Assembly (NCBI GenBank): GCA_958496175.1
Contig: OY292275.1
Span: 28,931,001 to 28,995,000, forward strand
Source of the DNA: Sisyra terminalis
Lineage: Eukaryota > Arthropoda > Insecta > Neuroptera > Sisyridae
DNA length: 64,000 bases
Direction of reading: 5' to 3'
In this document: positions 1 through 15,055 of the stretch, one piece after another
How the letters are laid out: each line of letters opens with the position of its first letter
Position numbering within the stretch: the stretch's first letter is position 1
Notes under the pieces: generated by a model
The model's database searches: none
What the model was told of the DNA's origin: nothing
Seen by the model: the letters and a program-made list of their open reading frames with translations, nothing else
Program-made: the position numbers and the translations under genes

Positions 1-3000
1 CTATATATAATATATATATTTTTTTATTTTTATCTTTAAAATATTTTATACTTTTTTTAAACTTTATTTATTAAATGATAAAGTAGCAAAAATGAATTAA
101 TTAATAGAATCTTCCCTATTTTCTTTTAATTACTTAAAAATCATTTGTAAATTATGTCCTTCTTTATTGATAAATGAACAATTTATTAACTGGCCATCTA
201 TTTATGTAAAAAAATAGAAGCAGTGTTGTTAAAATAGTCTTTTTTGTTACAAATTTTATTCTACATTGACATGCAGATTGCTCAAATTCAAATTTCTCAT
301 GGCTCATAGTATTTGTTATTTAAATTTAATTAAGTAATAATTGAAATATTATTCATTTGCTCTAGATTTTACAACATATTCTACAACACATCAAATATGA
401 GATCATGAAAGAAAAATTATATCATATTCTTATATAATATTTCGTTGAAAATAATAATTGTTCACGCTGGCAAAATTTGAGCTGCTATCTGTGGATAAAT
501 ACTTTGAATATATCACTGATCTTATTTAATACGAGTACATCATCAACAATTATGGTTAGTCGACAGAAATAAATGATTAATTTTAAGGTGTACTTTTCAA
601 GCATTCAAAATTAAAAATGTGCTCAACTTCATTTTTTTAGTTCTTTTATTAAATATTTTATTATATACTCATAACGTTATTGGTAGATATGAAGAGTTGA
701 GAATATCGTTTGTATCGAATAATAATAACGATATTACACAATTTTAATAGTAGGTAAAAAAAATAAAAATGAAATAAAATACACGTCAAATAATTCTTTT
801 CCCTTAAATATAGTCATCAAACAGATACTTGTTTATATATTTTTTTGTACCAAAGTTAAAAACTTACTTCAAATATGTATTAAAATAATTCAAGACATTT
901 AAAAAATTTAAAAAAGAACAAGATTTTTACAGATCTAAATAGAAAACAATTATTTGATGAAATCGATTTTCAGTATTATTGATGAAAAAGATGAGATCAA
1001 ATATAAAAAATCACACAATTTTACTATCCCAAACGATAGTGTTTGGTTTTCAATGTGTATGTAAGAAAAATAATTGCTGTTTATTTAAATCTGAAACATC
1101 AGCACCAAAAACTTCCTCATTAATGAAATGTCTTGAATTTTACAATATCAATTAAAGTATATTTTATTTCCTAGACATATAGACAATATTTGTGATTTTT
1201 AAATGAATAATGAAATATTTCTTATGTAGAACCATATTTTACAAATTTAAATATATGTTATGTAAAATATAATATACAATAATAGACTTCTTTGTGTTTC
1301 TCTATTAAAATATATATATTACGGACATGTAATATACATAACTTTATTTAACTGACTCTTTTATGCATACACAAAAAATAATGATATAATTATTGTTAAA
1401 AATTGTTCGTGTCCCTGACCGGATAAGCATGTAAAAATGGGTCCTCGCTTGTATATTGAAATATTTTTCCCCTTAATATCGTTTCTGACTAGACTAATGA
1501 GCACATTAAATATAAATTGTCTAACTCTTATATAGAAAATATAATACATAAATCCAACCCTTAAATATTTTTTAAAACTATTTAAAATTGACTGAAGGTA
1601 TGTCGCAATTTAAGAGCTTTATTTTAAAATTGAAACAATTTTACCGATGGACAATTTATATTTAGTTTGCTGATTTCTGAAAGAGCCAGAACGGATATTA
1701 GTGAAAAAAGTCCAATTTACGAAAGTTCATTTCTATATTCCTACTCGGCCAGACCCATAATCGCGTTTTTTTTTTAATTTACAAGAATGAATAGCATATG
1801 TAAATATTAATTGGTGACTACAACAGACATTTTTTTTAAATATTTAATATTTGATTTTTTATAGAATATATAAATGTTTTATGTTAAAAACAAATTTTGA
1901 GGCCATTTTAATATTGTAATAAGCCCGCTTTTGCATCATCCAAAAATAAAAGCTTATTAAAGTCAAAAGATGTATAATGTGGTAACAGTAGGTACTTGAC
2001 TTTAGCTATTAATTTTTAAAAATTTAACATGATAGTTTTAACAAGATTTAATAATTTATTTTTGGATGAAGTCATTTAAAATTTAACACAGTAAATTTTT
2101 GCTACCGTGAAAATGAATTAAGCGTACTAAGTCTCATTACTTAAAGTTAAATATTGATATTATGGCAGCAATGTTTTTTAATATTGGCTTCGTTATGAAA
2201 AAAATAAAGATTTTAAATTCTAAAATTAGAGCCTTTTTTGTACAAATATATATATTATTTTTATATTATGTGACGTTGACATTTTAGACAATCGCAAAGA
2301 ATGATTTTCAAATGCAAATCTAATTGTTACTAGTAATATTCTCTTTGAATTATGATTGATAATAATCATATCATTAACATTATTCATTTTACGTATTGGT
2401 TTTATTTTGCCAATTTGAAAATAATATAATGTTGCGATGTTTTTCTTAGAAAAACACTAACTAGGTGGATGACTTAGGATAAAATAATTAAAGATATAAC
2501 TTATTTTACAATCAAATTATTTAAACAATCAAATAAATTTATAGACTGTTCTGATGTATCAATGGCGATTGTCAAAAGAATGGTCAGCAGTCAGCACAGA
2601 TATTTATATCATTAAGATTACAAACACATATTCCTCTTATCATTTTTGTATTTATTTTATTATTTATATTTTTATGTAATATTTATTACTAATATTATTA
2701 CAAACATTTATTGTTAGTACTGTAAAATGCATAATTTTTTAACTTATCACCATTTCAAATATTCCTTTCTTGAATGTTTATATAAAGTTCATAGATCAGT
2801 TTTTATTTTAAACATAATTTTAAATTTTTCAGTTTAAAGCACACTTTTTTAAATGTAAGTTTTAATATAGGTTTTTAAAAATCAAATTTACAATTAAGTC
2901 TAATCGACTAAAATTTTAATTATTTGTTTAAAGGATTTCTTTTTTATTAGAAATTTTAAAACGAATTTTTAAATATATAATTATATAATGAAAGTATTTT

Positions 3001-3370
3001 CATTTGTTTATTTATTATTTAAAAATAAAAATATAAGTCAATAATGTTATATTTGACTTGCAAACAGAGTAAATATGCAATTGTGTCTCAAGTTCTTGAA
3101 GCATTTTAGCAGTGATAAATATTATGTTCTTTTTTGAAAATAATTCACGTATTATAATTTCGATGCTTTGATAGAAATGTGATGTATCACGTAATAATTA
3201 ATTAGTAATTTCACAACTTAATAATCGACTTTTTCATTTTGGGATCGCCACAAATATCACTTGGATAATATATGATTATTATTATGCTTGGCATCAATCC
3301 CGAAGTTGTACTTGTAAGGTGTTTAAACATGATTACATATAAAGCTCCAATATTAATAATATGGCGTCTT
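1..3370. other. 3' UTR and downstream flank
   Basis: A/T-rich sequence. The first few hundred bases below 3371 should belong to the 3' UTR of the main gene. Small frames at 1361-1549 and 3211-3402 are chance or shadow. I see no other gene or element. Confidence 0.5.
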
Positions 3371-3445
3371 TCACCAACAAAATACAGACAATTCGCTTCC
3401 ATGATCAGCGTTGTGCCTCCAAGCTGTTACAGGACGTGTCTTTAA
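3371..3445 (-). CDS. Coding exon 5, C-terminus (residues 275-298)
   Basis: A short terminal exon after a good acceptor (TTTTAATTTTCAG). In the phase left by exon 4 it reads LKTRPVTAWRH, NADHGSE, then SVFCW and TGA. The joined word LDFEKMQQLKTRPVTAWRH is compact, charged and aromatic, unlike random A/T-rich translation, and looks like a conserved functional tail. The exon lies 13.5 kb from exon 4. The longer open frame over the same bases in another register (starting at 3402) is a shadow. The 3' UTR runs to lower coordinates; AATAAA words occur near 3007-3016, but they are too common here to fix the poly(A) site. Confidence 0.88.
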   Translation of the reverse strand, partial: LKTRPVTAWRHNADHGSELSVFCW

Positions 3446-6400
3446 CTGAAAATTAAAAGAAAACATTAATATATTTTTGTAACTGATGGTTGTGTGAATG
3501 GAGTCATTTTGAACTTATAACCAAAATATAATAAATATTTATAATTATGAACGTCTATCGAATGATAAAATCGGAAAAAATTGAGTCAGAAATTATAGTT
3601 TTAGGTTCCTCGAAGATAAACCATTAAAGAATTATATTGGAGAAAACCTATGAATGGAGTAACTAACGCATATATTTACATTTATGGTACTGGTAACAAT
3701 AATTTTTAAGACCATTCTATGGAATGGTTAAGACCAATTTTTGTTGGCCATACATAGGAGCAATAATAGTTACGTCATTTAGTGATATTGATTGCAAGCA
3801 ATGCTTACTAACCTAATATCAATTAGCATTTTGTTAGTCGCTATTACGCAATTTATGTTTAAGTGCGATCAGAAAACACATGTATGTTTAAGAATCAGTG
3901 AAGATCAGAAGGTCATCGGTGGCTACTAATATTTCAATCATTTCCTATCAGTCCCTGGTTTATATAAAAATAATTTATATAATTTACATATTTTGAAAGT
4001 GCTCTAATATAAACCCATTTCAGAGGTCTTTCTTTATTTTGGACTAAAGATCGTTGTTTTGGAATGAAAAAATAACTGCATAGCTATGATAACTTGTTCT
4101 TAGTTCTTACTTGGAACAGAAATGATTATATAATGTGGATTCAAGGTTCGGGAAATAAGGAAAGCGTTTTCAAACTGACCAAAGAAGTTGAAGAATTTTT
4201 TTAGGACATTCTTTTCTTGTGATGCAATGTAGTATTATTGAGCGATATTTTAAATTGGTCAAATGAACATCATTAAATCGCTATTTATGCGAATAACTAT
4301 GAAAAACTATATTTTGATAACATCAAAGGAATAATTGCCTTTAGTTCGATGATTAAGGATTGAAAGATCAAAATGGCTGAATTACAAATATAGTGAGTTA
4401 TTAAATGAGTTGTCTTTGAATCGTTTTACATATACGTTTGATATATTGACAAACTTTGTTAAGATTTTTTTTGTTACATTATTGATGAATACTTTTATTC
4501 TTTAAAAATAATTTGTGTAATGGGCTCCACTTGACACTTGATGATTTTTAATTTCAAATTTTCAAGCAAAACATTTATTACTAAAATAAGGTAAAGATTT
4601 TCAATAGTTATATTGAACATGCGAGTATTTTTATTACTTAAAAATGTTTAACAGATAAATATAAGTTGTTTAAAGTGTTAAAAGTTAATGTCTAATTTGA
4701 TGTATTTAACTATTTGTGATTTATTATGTGTTGGTAAGTATTCCATAAATGCGCAAGAAGATAGGTATGATAAATAAAACAAAGGATGACTGTTATGGTC
4801 GGAAAAAATAAGGAGCTATAAAATCAAAATATAATGGGATAGGTCTTTCCCCTCGTCAATGTAAAACAATCCATCTTATTAATAATAATCGGAATTGGTA
4901 GACTGTGCTTCATGAATTCAAATTTTAGCATAACTATATTCTTACCATACTTATATACAATATTACAGCAAATGTATTATTTATGTGATGAGTTTTATAA
5001 ATGGGAAAATATTTTATTATTATCTAACTACTCGTAAAGGGAAAAGCAGTTTGGTGTTTTTAGTTTTCGAAGTAGATATCTAGTCTACGGCTTTTGCTAT
5101 CATGCAACATAATATGTAATAAATTATGGTTAAAGTATCTTTATTAAAACATGATTCATGTAACATGCACGAATTTTCAACTTAACTTTTTGTTGATTCA
5201 AAAATTTTAAACGAATATTATACTATTAACTTTGAGTGGTTCCAAAAATGCTATGTCGCATGATATTCAATTTTATAAACTAAATATTACAGACATGAAA
5301 TTTTCTTCAATGATAAATATTTGCATGTTTTCAAAATATAACCAACAGTCTTAAAGTTAATTCAAACAAATTGATTTTTATATTCAGACTGTACGAAGTT
5401 TATTCAAATAAATAAATAAAAATGCAAGTATGCTATATTGGTTCAAAGAGAAGTTAAGGAAATATATTTAAACATATATATCTATTTAAACAATTTAACA
5501 ATGAACTGCACGATAATTTACTAATACAAAAATTATATTTGAAAATTTTAATTTGGTATCTCTCATTTATTTATAATCAATATTATTTATATTCTTAAGA
5601 AAGTAATCATTAAAAACATAATAAGATGATATAATTATCTGTTAATCTACCGATATATACAAACACCGAAGTCAAAACACCGAAGTAGCAGCAATCATTA
5701 ATTTTACTAAAATAATTTTAAAAAAGAAGTAAATAAAAACAATAAATGATTATTTTAGAATAGGATTATTAATTGCTCTTAAAAGTTCATATTTCATAAT
5801 GAAGATATACAAGATATTTTTTTAGAACAATGAAGTCTATGTAATATAGTATTCTATGTCTTCTACGATAGATATAAGCCCGCTAGATTTACAAAATTGG
5901 GTGGCCAATAGCAAACAAGAAATAACAGATAAAAATAATAGATGATAAAATTTAATTGATTAAATGTCAATTTAAATTTTTAAAATCTAGATCAATTTGA
6001 GGTTCCAAGGGCTAATGTTTAAATTTGGTACTTAATTGTTTAAAAATTAATGTTTAGCAAACTATTAATAGTTTGTATTAATATAATACATATAACACAT
6101 ACACAATGTATAATAATTTGTAAATCGAGAAGTTTAAGAGCCTAAACAGCGAACACCTAAATTCGACATTGGACACAAATGAGAAAAGCTATAAATTTTT
6201 TGAACAAAACAGGAAGGATGTGAATAATAGGAAGAATAATTTTCATAAATATATAAAAATTATTAAAACACTATTTGATACTTGCAACACTTTCTGTGTT
6301 TTTTGCTTAATTTTGTTGTGAATTTTAGAGATGGCTACAATTTTCTCTAGTAAAACAAGATTTTTACACCGTAAGAAGCGCATATTTTAACAGTTATTAA

Positions 6401-9400
6401 TTTAAATAAAATTATGAAGGTTTTAATTGATTTTTAAAGACCTATTCAATGGTACTCGATACAATAATGTCGACGACATTTGTGTATAAATACTTTTGGG
6501 AGTAGATTAATGAGTTGTAGCTAAAAACAAATTATATCAAAATGGGTTCAGTTGGTTTGTGTTATTAGAAGACATCCGGGGAAACAAAAAATGTAAGTAT
6601 TATAGCTCTGAAAAAAGAGAGTATTAAAACAAAAATTTATTCAGAAATTGTATCAAAAATTAAGAGACAGAGACAGTACAGAGACCTTAATTTTCAATAC
6701 AAATGTAACATCTCGTTCTAATACAATCCATGAAGTAGGTATTACATAAAAATGGAATTTAGAGCAATCAATTTCTTCGTTTAAAAGGTATGAACGCAAA
6801 TGAATACCAGTTAAATTGCAATTCGAAATAAAATTAAGTATTAAAAAGTAAAAACATCAATAAACTTCACAAAAACTAAGTATGTGCAAGGATAAGTAAT
6901 AACTATATGTCATATACAGCTATTATATATACGTTCTCTGCAAAGGTATATTATATTATATGTGCTATACAAAAAATATATTTCCTGTTAAGAAATTGTT
7001 TTTCCTCTAAATGAACCAACAAAAATACGAAAACTATTATTAATAAAAAGAAGAAAGATTTTATTAAGAGGGTCATGGGTTGTAATCTAGATGTGAATGT
7101 ATATGGTGAATATATTTCAAGTAATTTTGTGGAGTCTGTACATAGGGAGTTCTCGGAGTACTCAAAATATTTAAAAACCGACACGACTAGAACAAAAGAT
7201 TATGGTGGCGAAGTTGTGAGCGTCGCCCTAAATACAAGAACGCTGTAGAACGAATCTTCCAAAAAATGCATTCAGCACTTTATTCAACAAGGTAAAAGAG
7301 GATGCTGAAATGGAGTCTATGAATACATTTATATGCATATATGTACACTTTCATGCAAAAGCATTAAATTATTTTAATCTGCAATTTCATACTCTAAATA
7401 TTATAATTAATTAACTTACACATTATTTTGATGAAAGACAAATAAGCTGTTTCTATTTTGATAGTTTATCGGTATTAAAATGATGAAGTGTGCTATTTTT
7501 TATTGAAACGGTTCAAAAGTTTGCATCATTTTGAACACGAAATAAATTGGTTTAAATTTGTAGTTTCATTTTTTACTTAGTCAAATAATAATATTTTCTA
7601 TATAATATTTTTTATACAGATCAAAGAAATATAACTTTTTATTAAGTATCCATACTACTTTATTTATTATTATTCATCACTACTTACTACTAATACGACC
7701 CATTCAAAAATTTACGTAAGGTTTTTTTTTATTCCTTCCTAAAATGTCCAAACTTTTATTTTATTTTTCTGTTCAACCTTAATAATTATTATTTATAAGC
7801 TCAACTAACTAATTTAAACCTCTAAATCAAAGAAAATATAACCGATTAAAATATTTCAACATAGATTACATGATTTTTATTTATAAAATAAAATGCTTCA
7901 GTCTTATTTTATTAATTAAAATTAATATTAGATAATCGATATCGTCAATATTTCAACCAAAATCAAGTTGCATATTAACTAAAACTCATAACTCTTCTTA
8001 AACCTCATACAAAATGAACAGAAGAAATTATATAAGATTGGTACCACTATTTAAGTTATCGTGTAATTCGTCATGTCATGTGCAGGTTTATATTAAGACA
8101 TAAGCACTTTTAATTTTATAAACTAGTTTTTCGTTATCTTATTTTAAAATTTTTCAAGTTACGAAATTATATTTTAATAACTATTAAGTCATAAATATTT
8201 ACGTTTTGCATAGTTATGATCGAAATTCATGTAAAGTTTGTTTAAATACATAAAATTGATTTTAAATAAAGGATTCTGTTTTTAACAGTTTTGCCTTTTG
8301 TTAGGAATGAAATTGGATAGCAGATATTAAAATAAAAATAGTAAGCATCCTGTTGAAATAAGGTATTTAAAATTTAAGTTTTTGCATTCTAACAAGGTTG
8401 ATAGAATAGTAAATAATAGAAAAGCTGATATGTATGTAACAAAAAATGACAAAGACATAAATATGCTATGAAGACATGCTACGAAACGCTATCCAGCAGT
8501 TGCATATTTGTTACCATTGATTTATATACGTTTCCACATATTCTATTATATTTCATAGCGTATATTTAAGTCTTTTTATTTTACTAGTACATCAAAAATA
8601 TAACTTTAGAATTGTATTTATAAACAATAAGGTTATTAACATTATATTAATTTTAAAACAGCTAAGAATTGAGAATATGTACTAACAATTTTCTAAAATT
8701 TTAAAATAGATTTCAATTGAATTTGACGTTTGACGTTTAATAACAGCTGATCTTACGATTCCTTATGTTTTGCTCTTGACCAGGTGGCGATAAAAATTTC
8801 GTAGCATCAATTTATTAAGTGTTTGGTAAATGCTTTCTATTTACTTCGAATAACTTTCATTAGCTTAATAGTTAAAATATTTTATATAATTTTTACAACA
8901 GGGCGTGTACATTTAGTGAATTTTCAATACATAAAAAGGATGTTAATTAAAATTGTATTTTGCCAATTGTATTTTTCCATTATGGAAGGAACCGAACGTA
9001 ATTTTTAGCATAAATAATTTTAATCATTTGCATATAAACACTGTGTTTTGTTTATTTCTTATAAAGTATGTTGCGTTGCAAAGGGTGTGTTGAAGGAAAA
9101 GTTCTACAATTGAAAAATGTTTTTTTTACGTTCTATAGTTTATCGGCTATGTAACCAAAATGAACGGTACAAAGTGTGTACAAGTTGCAGTTTTTAAAGT
9201 CAAAATTTTACAGTGTTATATTGTGATCTAAAATATTAATTAAAAAAGATTTATGACTGTAAAAAAAAGTCTTCTTTAACAGTATTAAATTGTGAAAAAT
9301 ACTTTTGAACGCAAGTGTATAGTAATTTAGGATGCCTACCTTCTTTACTTTCCTATTTGCTTGCATTGGGTTTACAATTCTCATGTATTGTAGCTTGACA

Positions 9401-12400
9401 CATTATTATAACTGGTTGGCAAATGAAATGCCTACACCAGCTACCTAGTTTTTAAACATTGAAAAATCGCTTTATCAAAATAGTGTTATTTACTATATGC
9501 ACTAGGTAAGTATACCTATGTTAAAAATCGATAGTTTAGTGTGATAAGCTATGCTTTATAGCAGCACACAGACAGTTCAACAAGTTTTGGCGTTAATATT
9601 TTAAAATATTTAATGTGTTTACATTTATGAATTGCCCTCAATTATAATGAATTGAGTTTTTAATCCCCTTTTATGAATACATCTAAGTATTGCATTAGTT
9701 TGTTTGACTATCGTATGCACATGAATAAATTTAAAGGTATATTAAATACACAGCGTTATGAACGATAAACACATTAGCTTAGATTTTTATATCGTTGCTA
9801 ACTATTGCAAATAATTTAAGAATCATTACGATAATCAATCGAATATCCTAAAATAAAATTTTATTTCAAAAAGTAATAAAACCCATAAACTTGATGAACC
9901 TTTACCTTTAGGCTTTTAGATGTAATCGATCCTGACGTTTACTAATTTAATCGATTATAATATAATAATTAAAACCAATAATAAAACATAGCTTATTATA
10001 TGTTTCTTACTGCAGGAATCATCATCCCAATAATACTTTTTTTAGTTTACATTTAATACTACAATACTCAATTAAAGTAGTTAAAACGGATTGTTTATGA
10101 CTACCAATTGATTTATATTTTTCTATAACTATAGCACATATCATAGGAAACATTTTCGGGGCGAATCGAATTATTTATTTTTCATTTTGAAATATTTAAA
10201 AAGAAATAAAATGGTTTCATGCTTGTATTATTAAATTATAATCCAAAATTCATGTATGAAATAAGATAGATCAAAAATATAGATTTTCATTCGATTTTCT
10301 TTTTTAGGCATGAAAAATTGTAGGCTTATGAACTTCAAAAAAGTCTAAGAAAGCAGGTTTAATAACGTTAAATCAGATGATCTAAGAGAACAATTTTGAT
10401 CTGTTAAACGAAAAATTATATGATCAGGATATAACTCATTTGAGTTATACATACAATATTATATATAATATTGAACCCATATTGACTACGTATGCATTGC
10501 AATTTTGGCATTTATTTCTAATATTTGAGCTTTTATCTTTTAGAACAAGAATAACGTGATAATTTCATCGTAAAATTTGCTTAAATAAGTAACACTTTTT
10601 AAATGCATTTGTTTTTTTGCGATTAACGAATCTACTGAGATGAAAACAACTCTAATCGAATAGCAAACTGTAGGTACTTTCATATTTTTTGAAATATTAA
10701 TGAAAACGCATTACTCTTTTTTAATTTTTAAGAACAGCAAACTAACAGCTGCCACGTTTTTTATATTTTTTTCATTATTATATTTAACATACTAGTTGCA
10801 CAAACATTATCGTTCTATGCATGCAATTTTCGTATGTTTCCCAACTGTACAGAATGTATGCTCAATTTGAGAGAATGAATTGATTAATGAATAATCTTAG
10901 CAATATGGTTTATTGTCGTTTTCTACGCCTATAAGTTTTTCATATCTGATTTGTTTAAACCAATAATTTTATTTGATCCTTTATTTCTAAAAGAATTATT
11001 ATTTTCTACTTAGTTCGGAAGAATCTTTTTATTTATTTTTATTAATTGATATTGTAAAAATAGTTATATTTTCATATAATATTGTAAACTAGTAGCTCGT
11101 ATGATTTATTTCTAACAATATAGTAGAGAATAATTAATATTTTTAATATTATTAATATCATGCTCTTTCTTTAACAATCATGATTCATAAGCCATTGTTT
11201 TCTGCTTATCATTTTGAAAAATTGATTCACTTGATATTTATGGCTGATAACAGAAATGCATAGTGCAATAGATGGTAAACGTAATCATTTAAATTAGAAT
11301 GAGCGTTATTATGCTAATATAATCATCCCGTGTGATTTAAATATTAATTGTTAACGTGTTTGTACAATAAAAATTATTTATTGATGTAATTAAACTGCAG
11401 ATTTAGAAGTTGTTATTGAATTAATTATAAAAGAACAGTTTAAGTAAACTGCAGTATAAAAACACGATATGGATAATGTAGTTTAATATCTACACAACTA
11501 AAATCAGAAATCAGAATTCAATGTATTTTTAAAGTTACTATACTTCTTAAGGGGAAAATAAAAGCGATTTTTTGCATGGGTCGGAATTTGTGTAACACAA
11601 TATGAAGTTAGTTATTCCAGGAACAGATACATGGACTCCGATATAAAATCAATTATTCTGGGTATTTTAAATTCAAGTCTAGTTTTACTGATTTTTTTTC
11701 TGATATTTGTTGTATAGGTTTATGAATTTGGTGACAAAAGTTTATGGTATTATTTAAAGAAGATAGAATAGAATAAACGAAGGTAAGATTTAAAATCCAA
11801 GCAATTTTTTTGAACAGTATTTTTATGATTTTTTTATAGATGGAAAAAAAGTTTCAAAATATGTACTGTTTGCAAAAAAATGTGATTAAAAATAAAAATT
11901 CTATATAAATAAATTAATATTTTTCCTTATCTGATAATTTTTAATTTTTTCACAGATTAAATTTTAATGAAGCATAGATATAGGTAAGTCAACCATAAAG
12001 AACCGATTCAGTTAATCGTTTAATAGGAAGTGTGAATTAAATTTCTTTACTTATATTATATTAAACTGTACAGCTATAAAGTTATCAAATAATTAAAATT
12101 TTCATTAATTAAGAAAAAAATAATTGTTACACTAATATCTATACATACTTCCCAATTTTATGATTTTTCCCAACTTCTTTAATTTAATATTTTATTTTTT
12201 TAATTTTTATAAGATATTAAATAAAATAAAAAGTTTACAATAAATAATTTCACATTGATATAACCCAATATATATACGTACGATATGTACTACAATACTA
12301 ATACAAAATCGAAAGTTATAGTCGTATAAAAAAGTTAAATCAATTGTTTCGAATTTAATATATTTATTTTGTAATTTAAAAGATTAAATTATATCTTGCT

Positions 12401-12659
12401 GATGAATAGTTGATTTAAATAAATAAAGAAGTTTTTTAAACGTTAATATTAATTTTTAAAAATATCCTATGATATACCACAGGGTTATGTAAAATATACA
12501 AATATTTAGAATTAATGGTAATAATCTTTTAAGAATTTAAAAATACAACACATTTTCATATTAATAGCTTATAAAATGTAATATATTCTTACACTGCACT
12601 AGTGTAGTTGATTAATAATGCTGAAAAGATATTTTAAATATATTTTCATTATTTCCTAT
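3446..12659. other. Intron 4, distal part
   Basis: Featureless A/T-rich intron. A 16-bp imperfect hairpin (CCATTC/GAATGG) lies near 3712. The 77-codon minus-strand frame at 6951 and the 61-codon frame at 8823 have random, hydrophobic composition. Nothing else is supported. Confidence 0.5.
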
Positions 12660-13200
12660 TTTCTTTTTGAAAAACTTTAGGGATTTATTAGTCAGAAATT
12701 GTGGGATTGAAACATAGGCTTCTTTATGTAAAGACAGAAAATCTTATCATTGTGTTATTAAGGTAGGCAACACTAATAATGACTATATGATATTAAAAAA
12801 AATATTTTTTATATTTAAGAAAATACTCTTTAAAAAGAAACCAAATTATTGGTTTACATTAAAAATGTAAAGAAACTTATTTTATATTTTTTAAAAGACC
12901 TCCCCAACGATATATCACATAGTTATGTAGATTGAAAATTATTTTCCATTCCTCAGTTTTACGTAGGGGAAGTTTTCCCTTATTATTTTCATGTAACGAG
13001 TGGAACATTATTTTGTATTTTATTAACAAATTTCACTAAAACGGTTCATCCGAAGGCAATAGAAGGCACATGAAGAAATAGAAGGATTTTTTTTAAATTT
13101 AGAATAAGAGCATCTCAAAACAAATATTTAGCCTAAAATTGGATCGGAAATTAAAATATACAGACAGACGTTGGAGTTTTGTATAGTATAGTATAGACAC
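12660..13200 (+). mobile_element. Retroposon remnant, copy A (3' part)
   Basis: This copy aligns by eye with the end of the 22.5-24.9 kb element: a degenerate antisense tRNA-like block near 12700-12770 (B-box-like GTTTCAATCCC on the minus strand), a CCTTATTATTTTC segment, then CAAATATTTA, ACAGACAGACG and a final TATAGTATAGT run. The style (CAGACAGAC near the end, TA-rich terminal simple repeat) matches RTE-like LINE/SINE families common in insects. It is 5'-truncated and the superfamily is uncertain. Confidence 0.5.
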
Positions 13201-13866
13201 TTCATATAAAAATTAAAAATAAAAAAGCAATAAAAATTCGATACTTTCATCACGTAAGACTTGTACGTGACAAACTCTTATTTTAAAAAATCTTTTTTCA
13301 TCAAACAAAAGGTTTTATTGTGTATGCTCAACGTATTTATAATAAAAGCAACAAACATATGTAATAATAACTATGAGTATAAAGCTTACATTTTTAAAAT
13401 TTTAAAAAAAGCAACTATGCAGATCCATGTTTTAATTAATCACGATTTTACTGAATACCAATAATTCATTTAACATAACATATTGTACCTTATTATATCA
13501 TGTTATATTTGCCTCAGAAAAAAAAACTGCATTATTTTCATAACAAAAGCTTTATATTATAAATTTCGTAAAGTGTATCGTTTCAATAAATTATAAAATC
13601 TTATTGAAATGATTTCAAAATTAATGCTGTCTTGTAATTTATAAGAAAAACGAGTCAAATTAAAGCTATTCATAAATAATTACCTAAAATTCAGAATTAA
13701 GTTAATTGTAATAGGTACAATGCTCATCATTTAAATTTCTTCGTTTTTATCTTTTTAAATTAGTTAGTCTTGAAGGAAAAAACTCTAAACTGAGAAATAT
13801 ATAGAAATATCAAGGAGTTTCACAGAGTATAAAATGCATAAAATGCATACATTTCGCTACGATTAA

Positions 13867-15052
13867 GAGCCTATTCACACGAGGCGTTTTGATCGCGTTT
13901 TGTCGCGCTTCAAAAAAACGCGGCGACTGAATTTTTGTCGCGCTTTAAACGCGCGTTTGAATACCATACCAGTTTGGTCGTACGTTGAATAAAGACGAGA
14001 CCTTTTTAGCGCAAAAATCTTTAGTTTGAAATTTAAATTTAATACAAACAATAATATAATGCATAGGAATAAAGTAGCGTACTATAAATACTTTCCCCGA
14101 TACTAAGTAGTCACATGTCATTTATGGCCCGAAAATCGTTAGTATTATCTGGTTCTATAAAATAGTTAATATTATCTGGTTCTGTAAAATAGTTAGTATT
14201 ATCAGGAATACTGCTATCAGACAAGTGTACTGATTCTGAGGCTGGAGGAGAACGAGATGGAAATGGTCGCGCTTTGTACAAGCGATTGGAAGTAGATCTC
14301 TCAGATAGATAAACCGAGGAAAATGAACGAATGAATTATAGGTAGAAAACGAATGTCCACCCCGGTAGCTTTGAGGATAAACTCCAGTAAACTGATGACT
14401 AGGAGGGAGTAGAGGTGAGAAAGTACTCTGTTGTGCAGAAAAAAGGATTTCTAACATTTGGGATTTTACTTTGATTTTCAAATGAGGAGGAATGGCTTTC
14501 AGCTCATCGTACAAAGATAAAATAAATAATTTGTCGGAATCTGGATCAGCAGATTTTGAATCCTCTCGTAAGGATTTCGCCTTCAATATTTGGATGAGAT
14601 CTTTCTCTGTTTTGGTAGTATTTTCCATAATCTCTTTCGCTTCAGTCTCCCCTCTTATTGCGAAGAAGTTCTATTTGTCACCTATTCTAGATCGCCGTCT
14701 ACATCCTCGTCATCTTCACTGGCAATTTTCTGATTATTCATCAAGCTATTCCCAATTTCAAATCTTTCAAGACGCTGCCCTTATGATCCATCTCCGAAAT
14801 ACATGACTGACGCCTAGAAAACGCGCGTTTCGTGTGAACGCTGCGATAAGAAACAGTGCTTAGTCGTCAAACGCGCGACTTTTTGTCGCCGCGTTCTGCG
14901 GCGAGAGTGACTGCTAGAAGCGTTTGTAGCGCTACAAACGTTGTCGCGTCGCTGCGTGTGAATGCTTCCATTTGTCCCTGTGCTTCGTCGAAACGCGCTT
15001 CTAAGCAGTGCGTTAGTCGCGCTGCTAAAAAACGCCTCGTGTGAATAGGCTC
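13867..15052. mobile_element. PIF/Harbinger-type non-autonomous element (1,186 bp)
   Basis: The ends are 24-bp perfect inverted repeats starting GAGCCTATTCACACGAGGCG. They are flanked by TAA on both sides (13864-13866 and 15053-15055), the TWA-type 3-bp duplication of PIF/Harbinger transposons. Subterminal regions are packed with CGCG/ACGCG words, giving an abrupt rise in G+C. The interior holds a broken MADF/BESS-type gene on the minus strand. PIF/Harbinger elements carry a transposase plus a DNA-binding second ORF; here no transposase remains. Confidence 0.75.
14155..14806 (-). pseudogene. Decayed MADF/BESS-type protein fragment
   Basis: The frame starting at 14628 begins MENTTKTEKD and holds a BESS-like segment near residues 30-65 (DSDKLFILSLYDELKAIPPH and following basic helix). 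Upstream, the strand encodes an acidic linker (NNQKIASEDDEDVDGDLE) broken by stops. After about residue 100 the reading becomes low quality, consistent with a frameshift. No intact MADF domain is seen. BESS proteins bind DNA or other proteins and occur beside PIF/Harbinger transposases. This is the tail of a transposon ORF 2 or a captured host gene. Confidence 0.55.
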
Positions 15053-15055
15053 TAA

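Noticed and set aside
3211..3402. 63-codon minus-strand ORF at the site of exon 5
   Set aside because: It overlaps the real exon in another register. The frame continuous with exon 4 gives the conserved-looking tail and an early stop.
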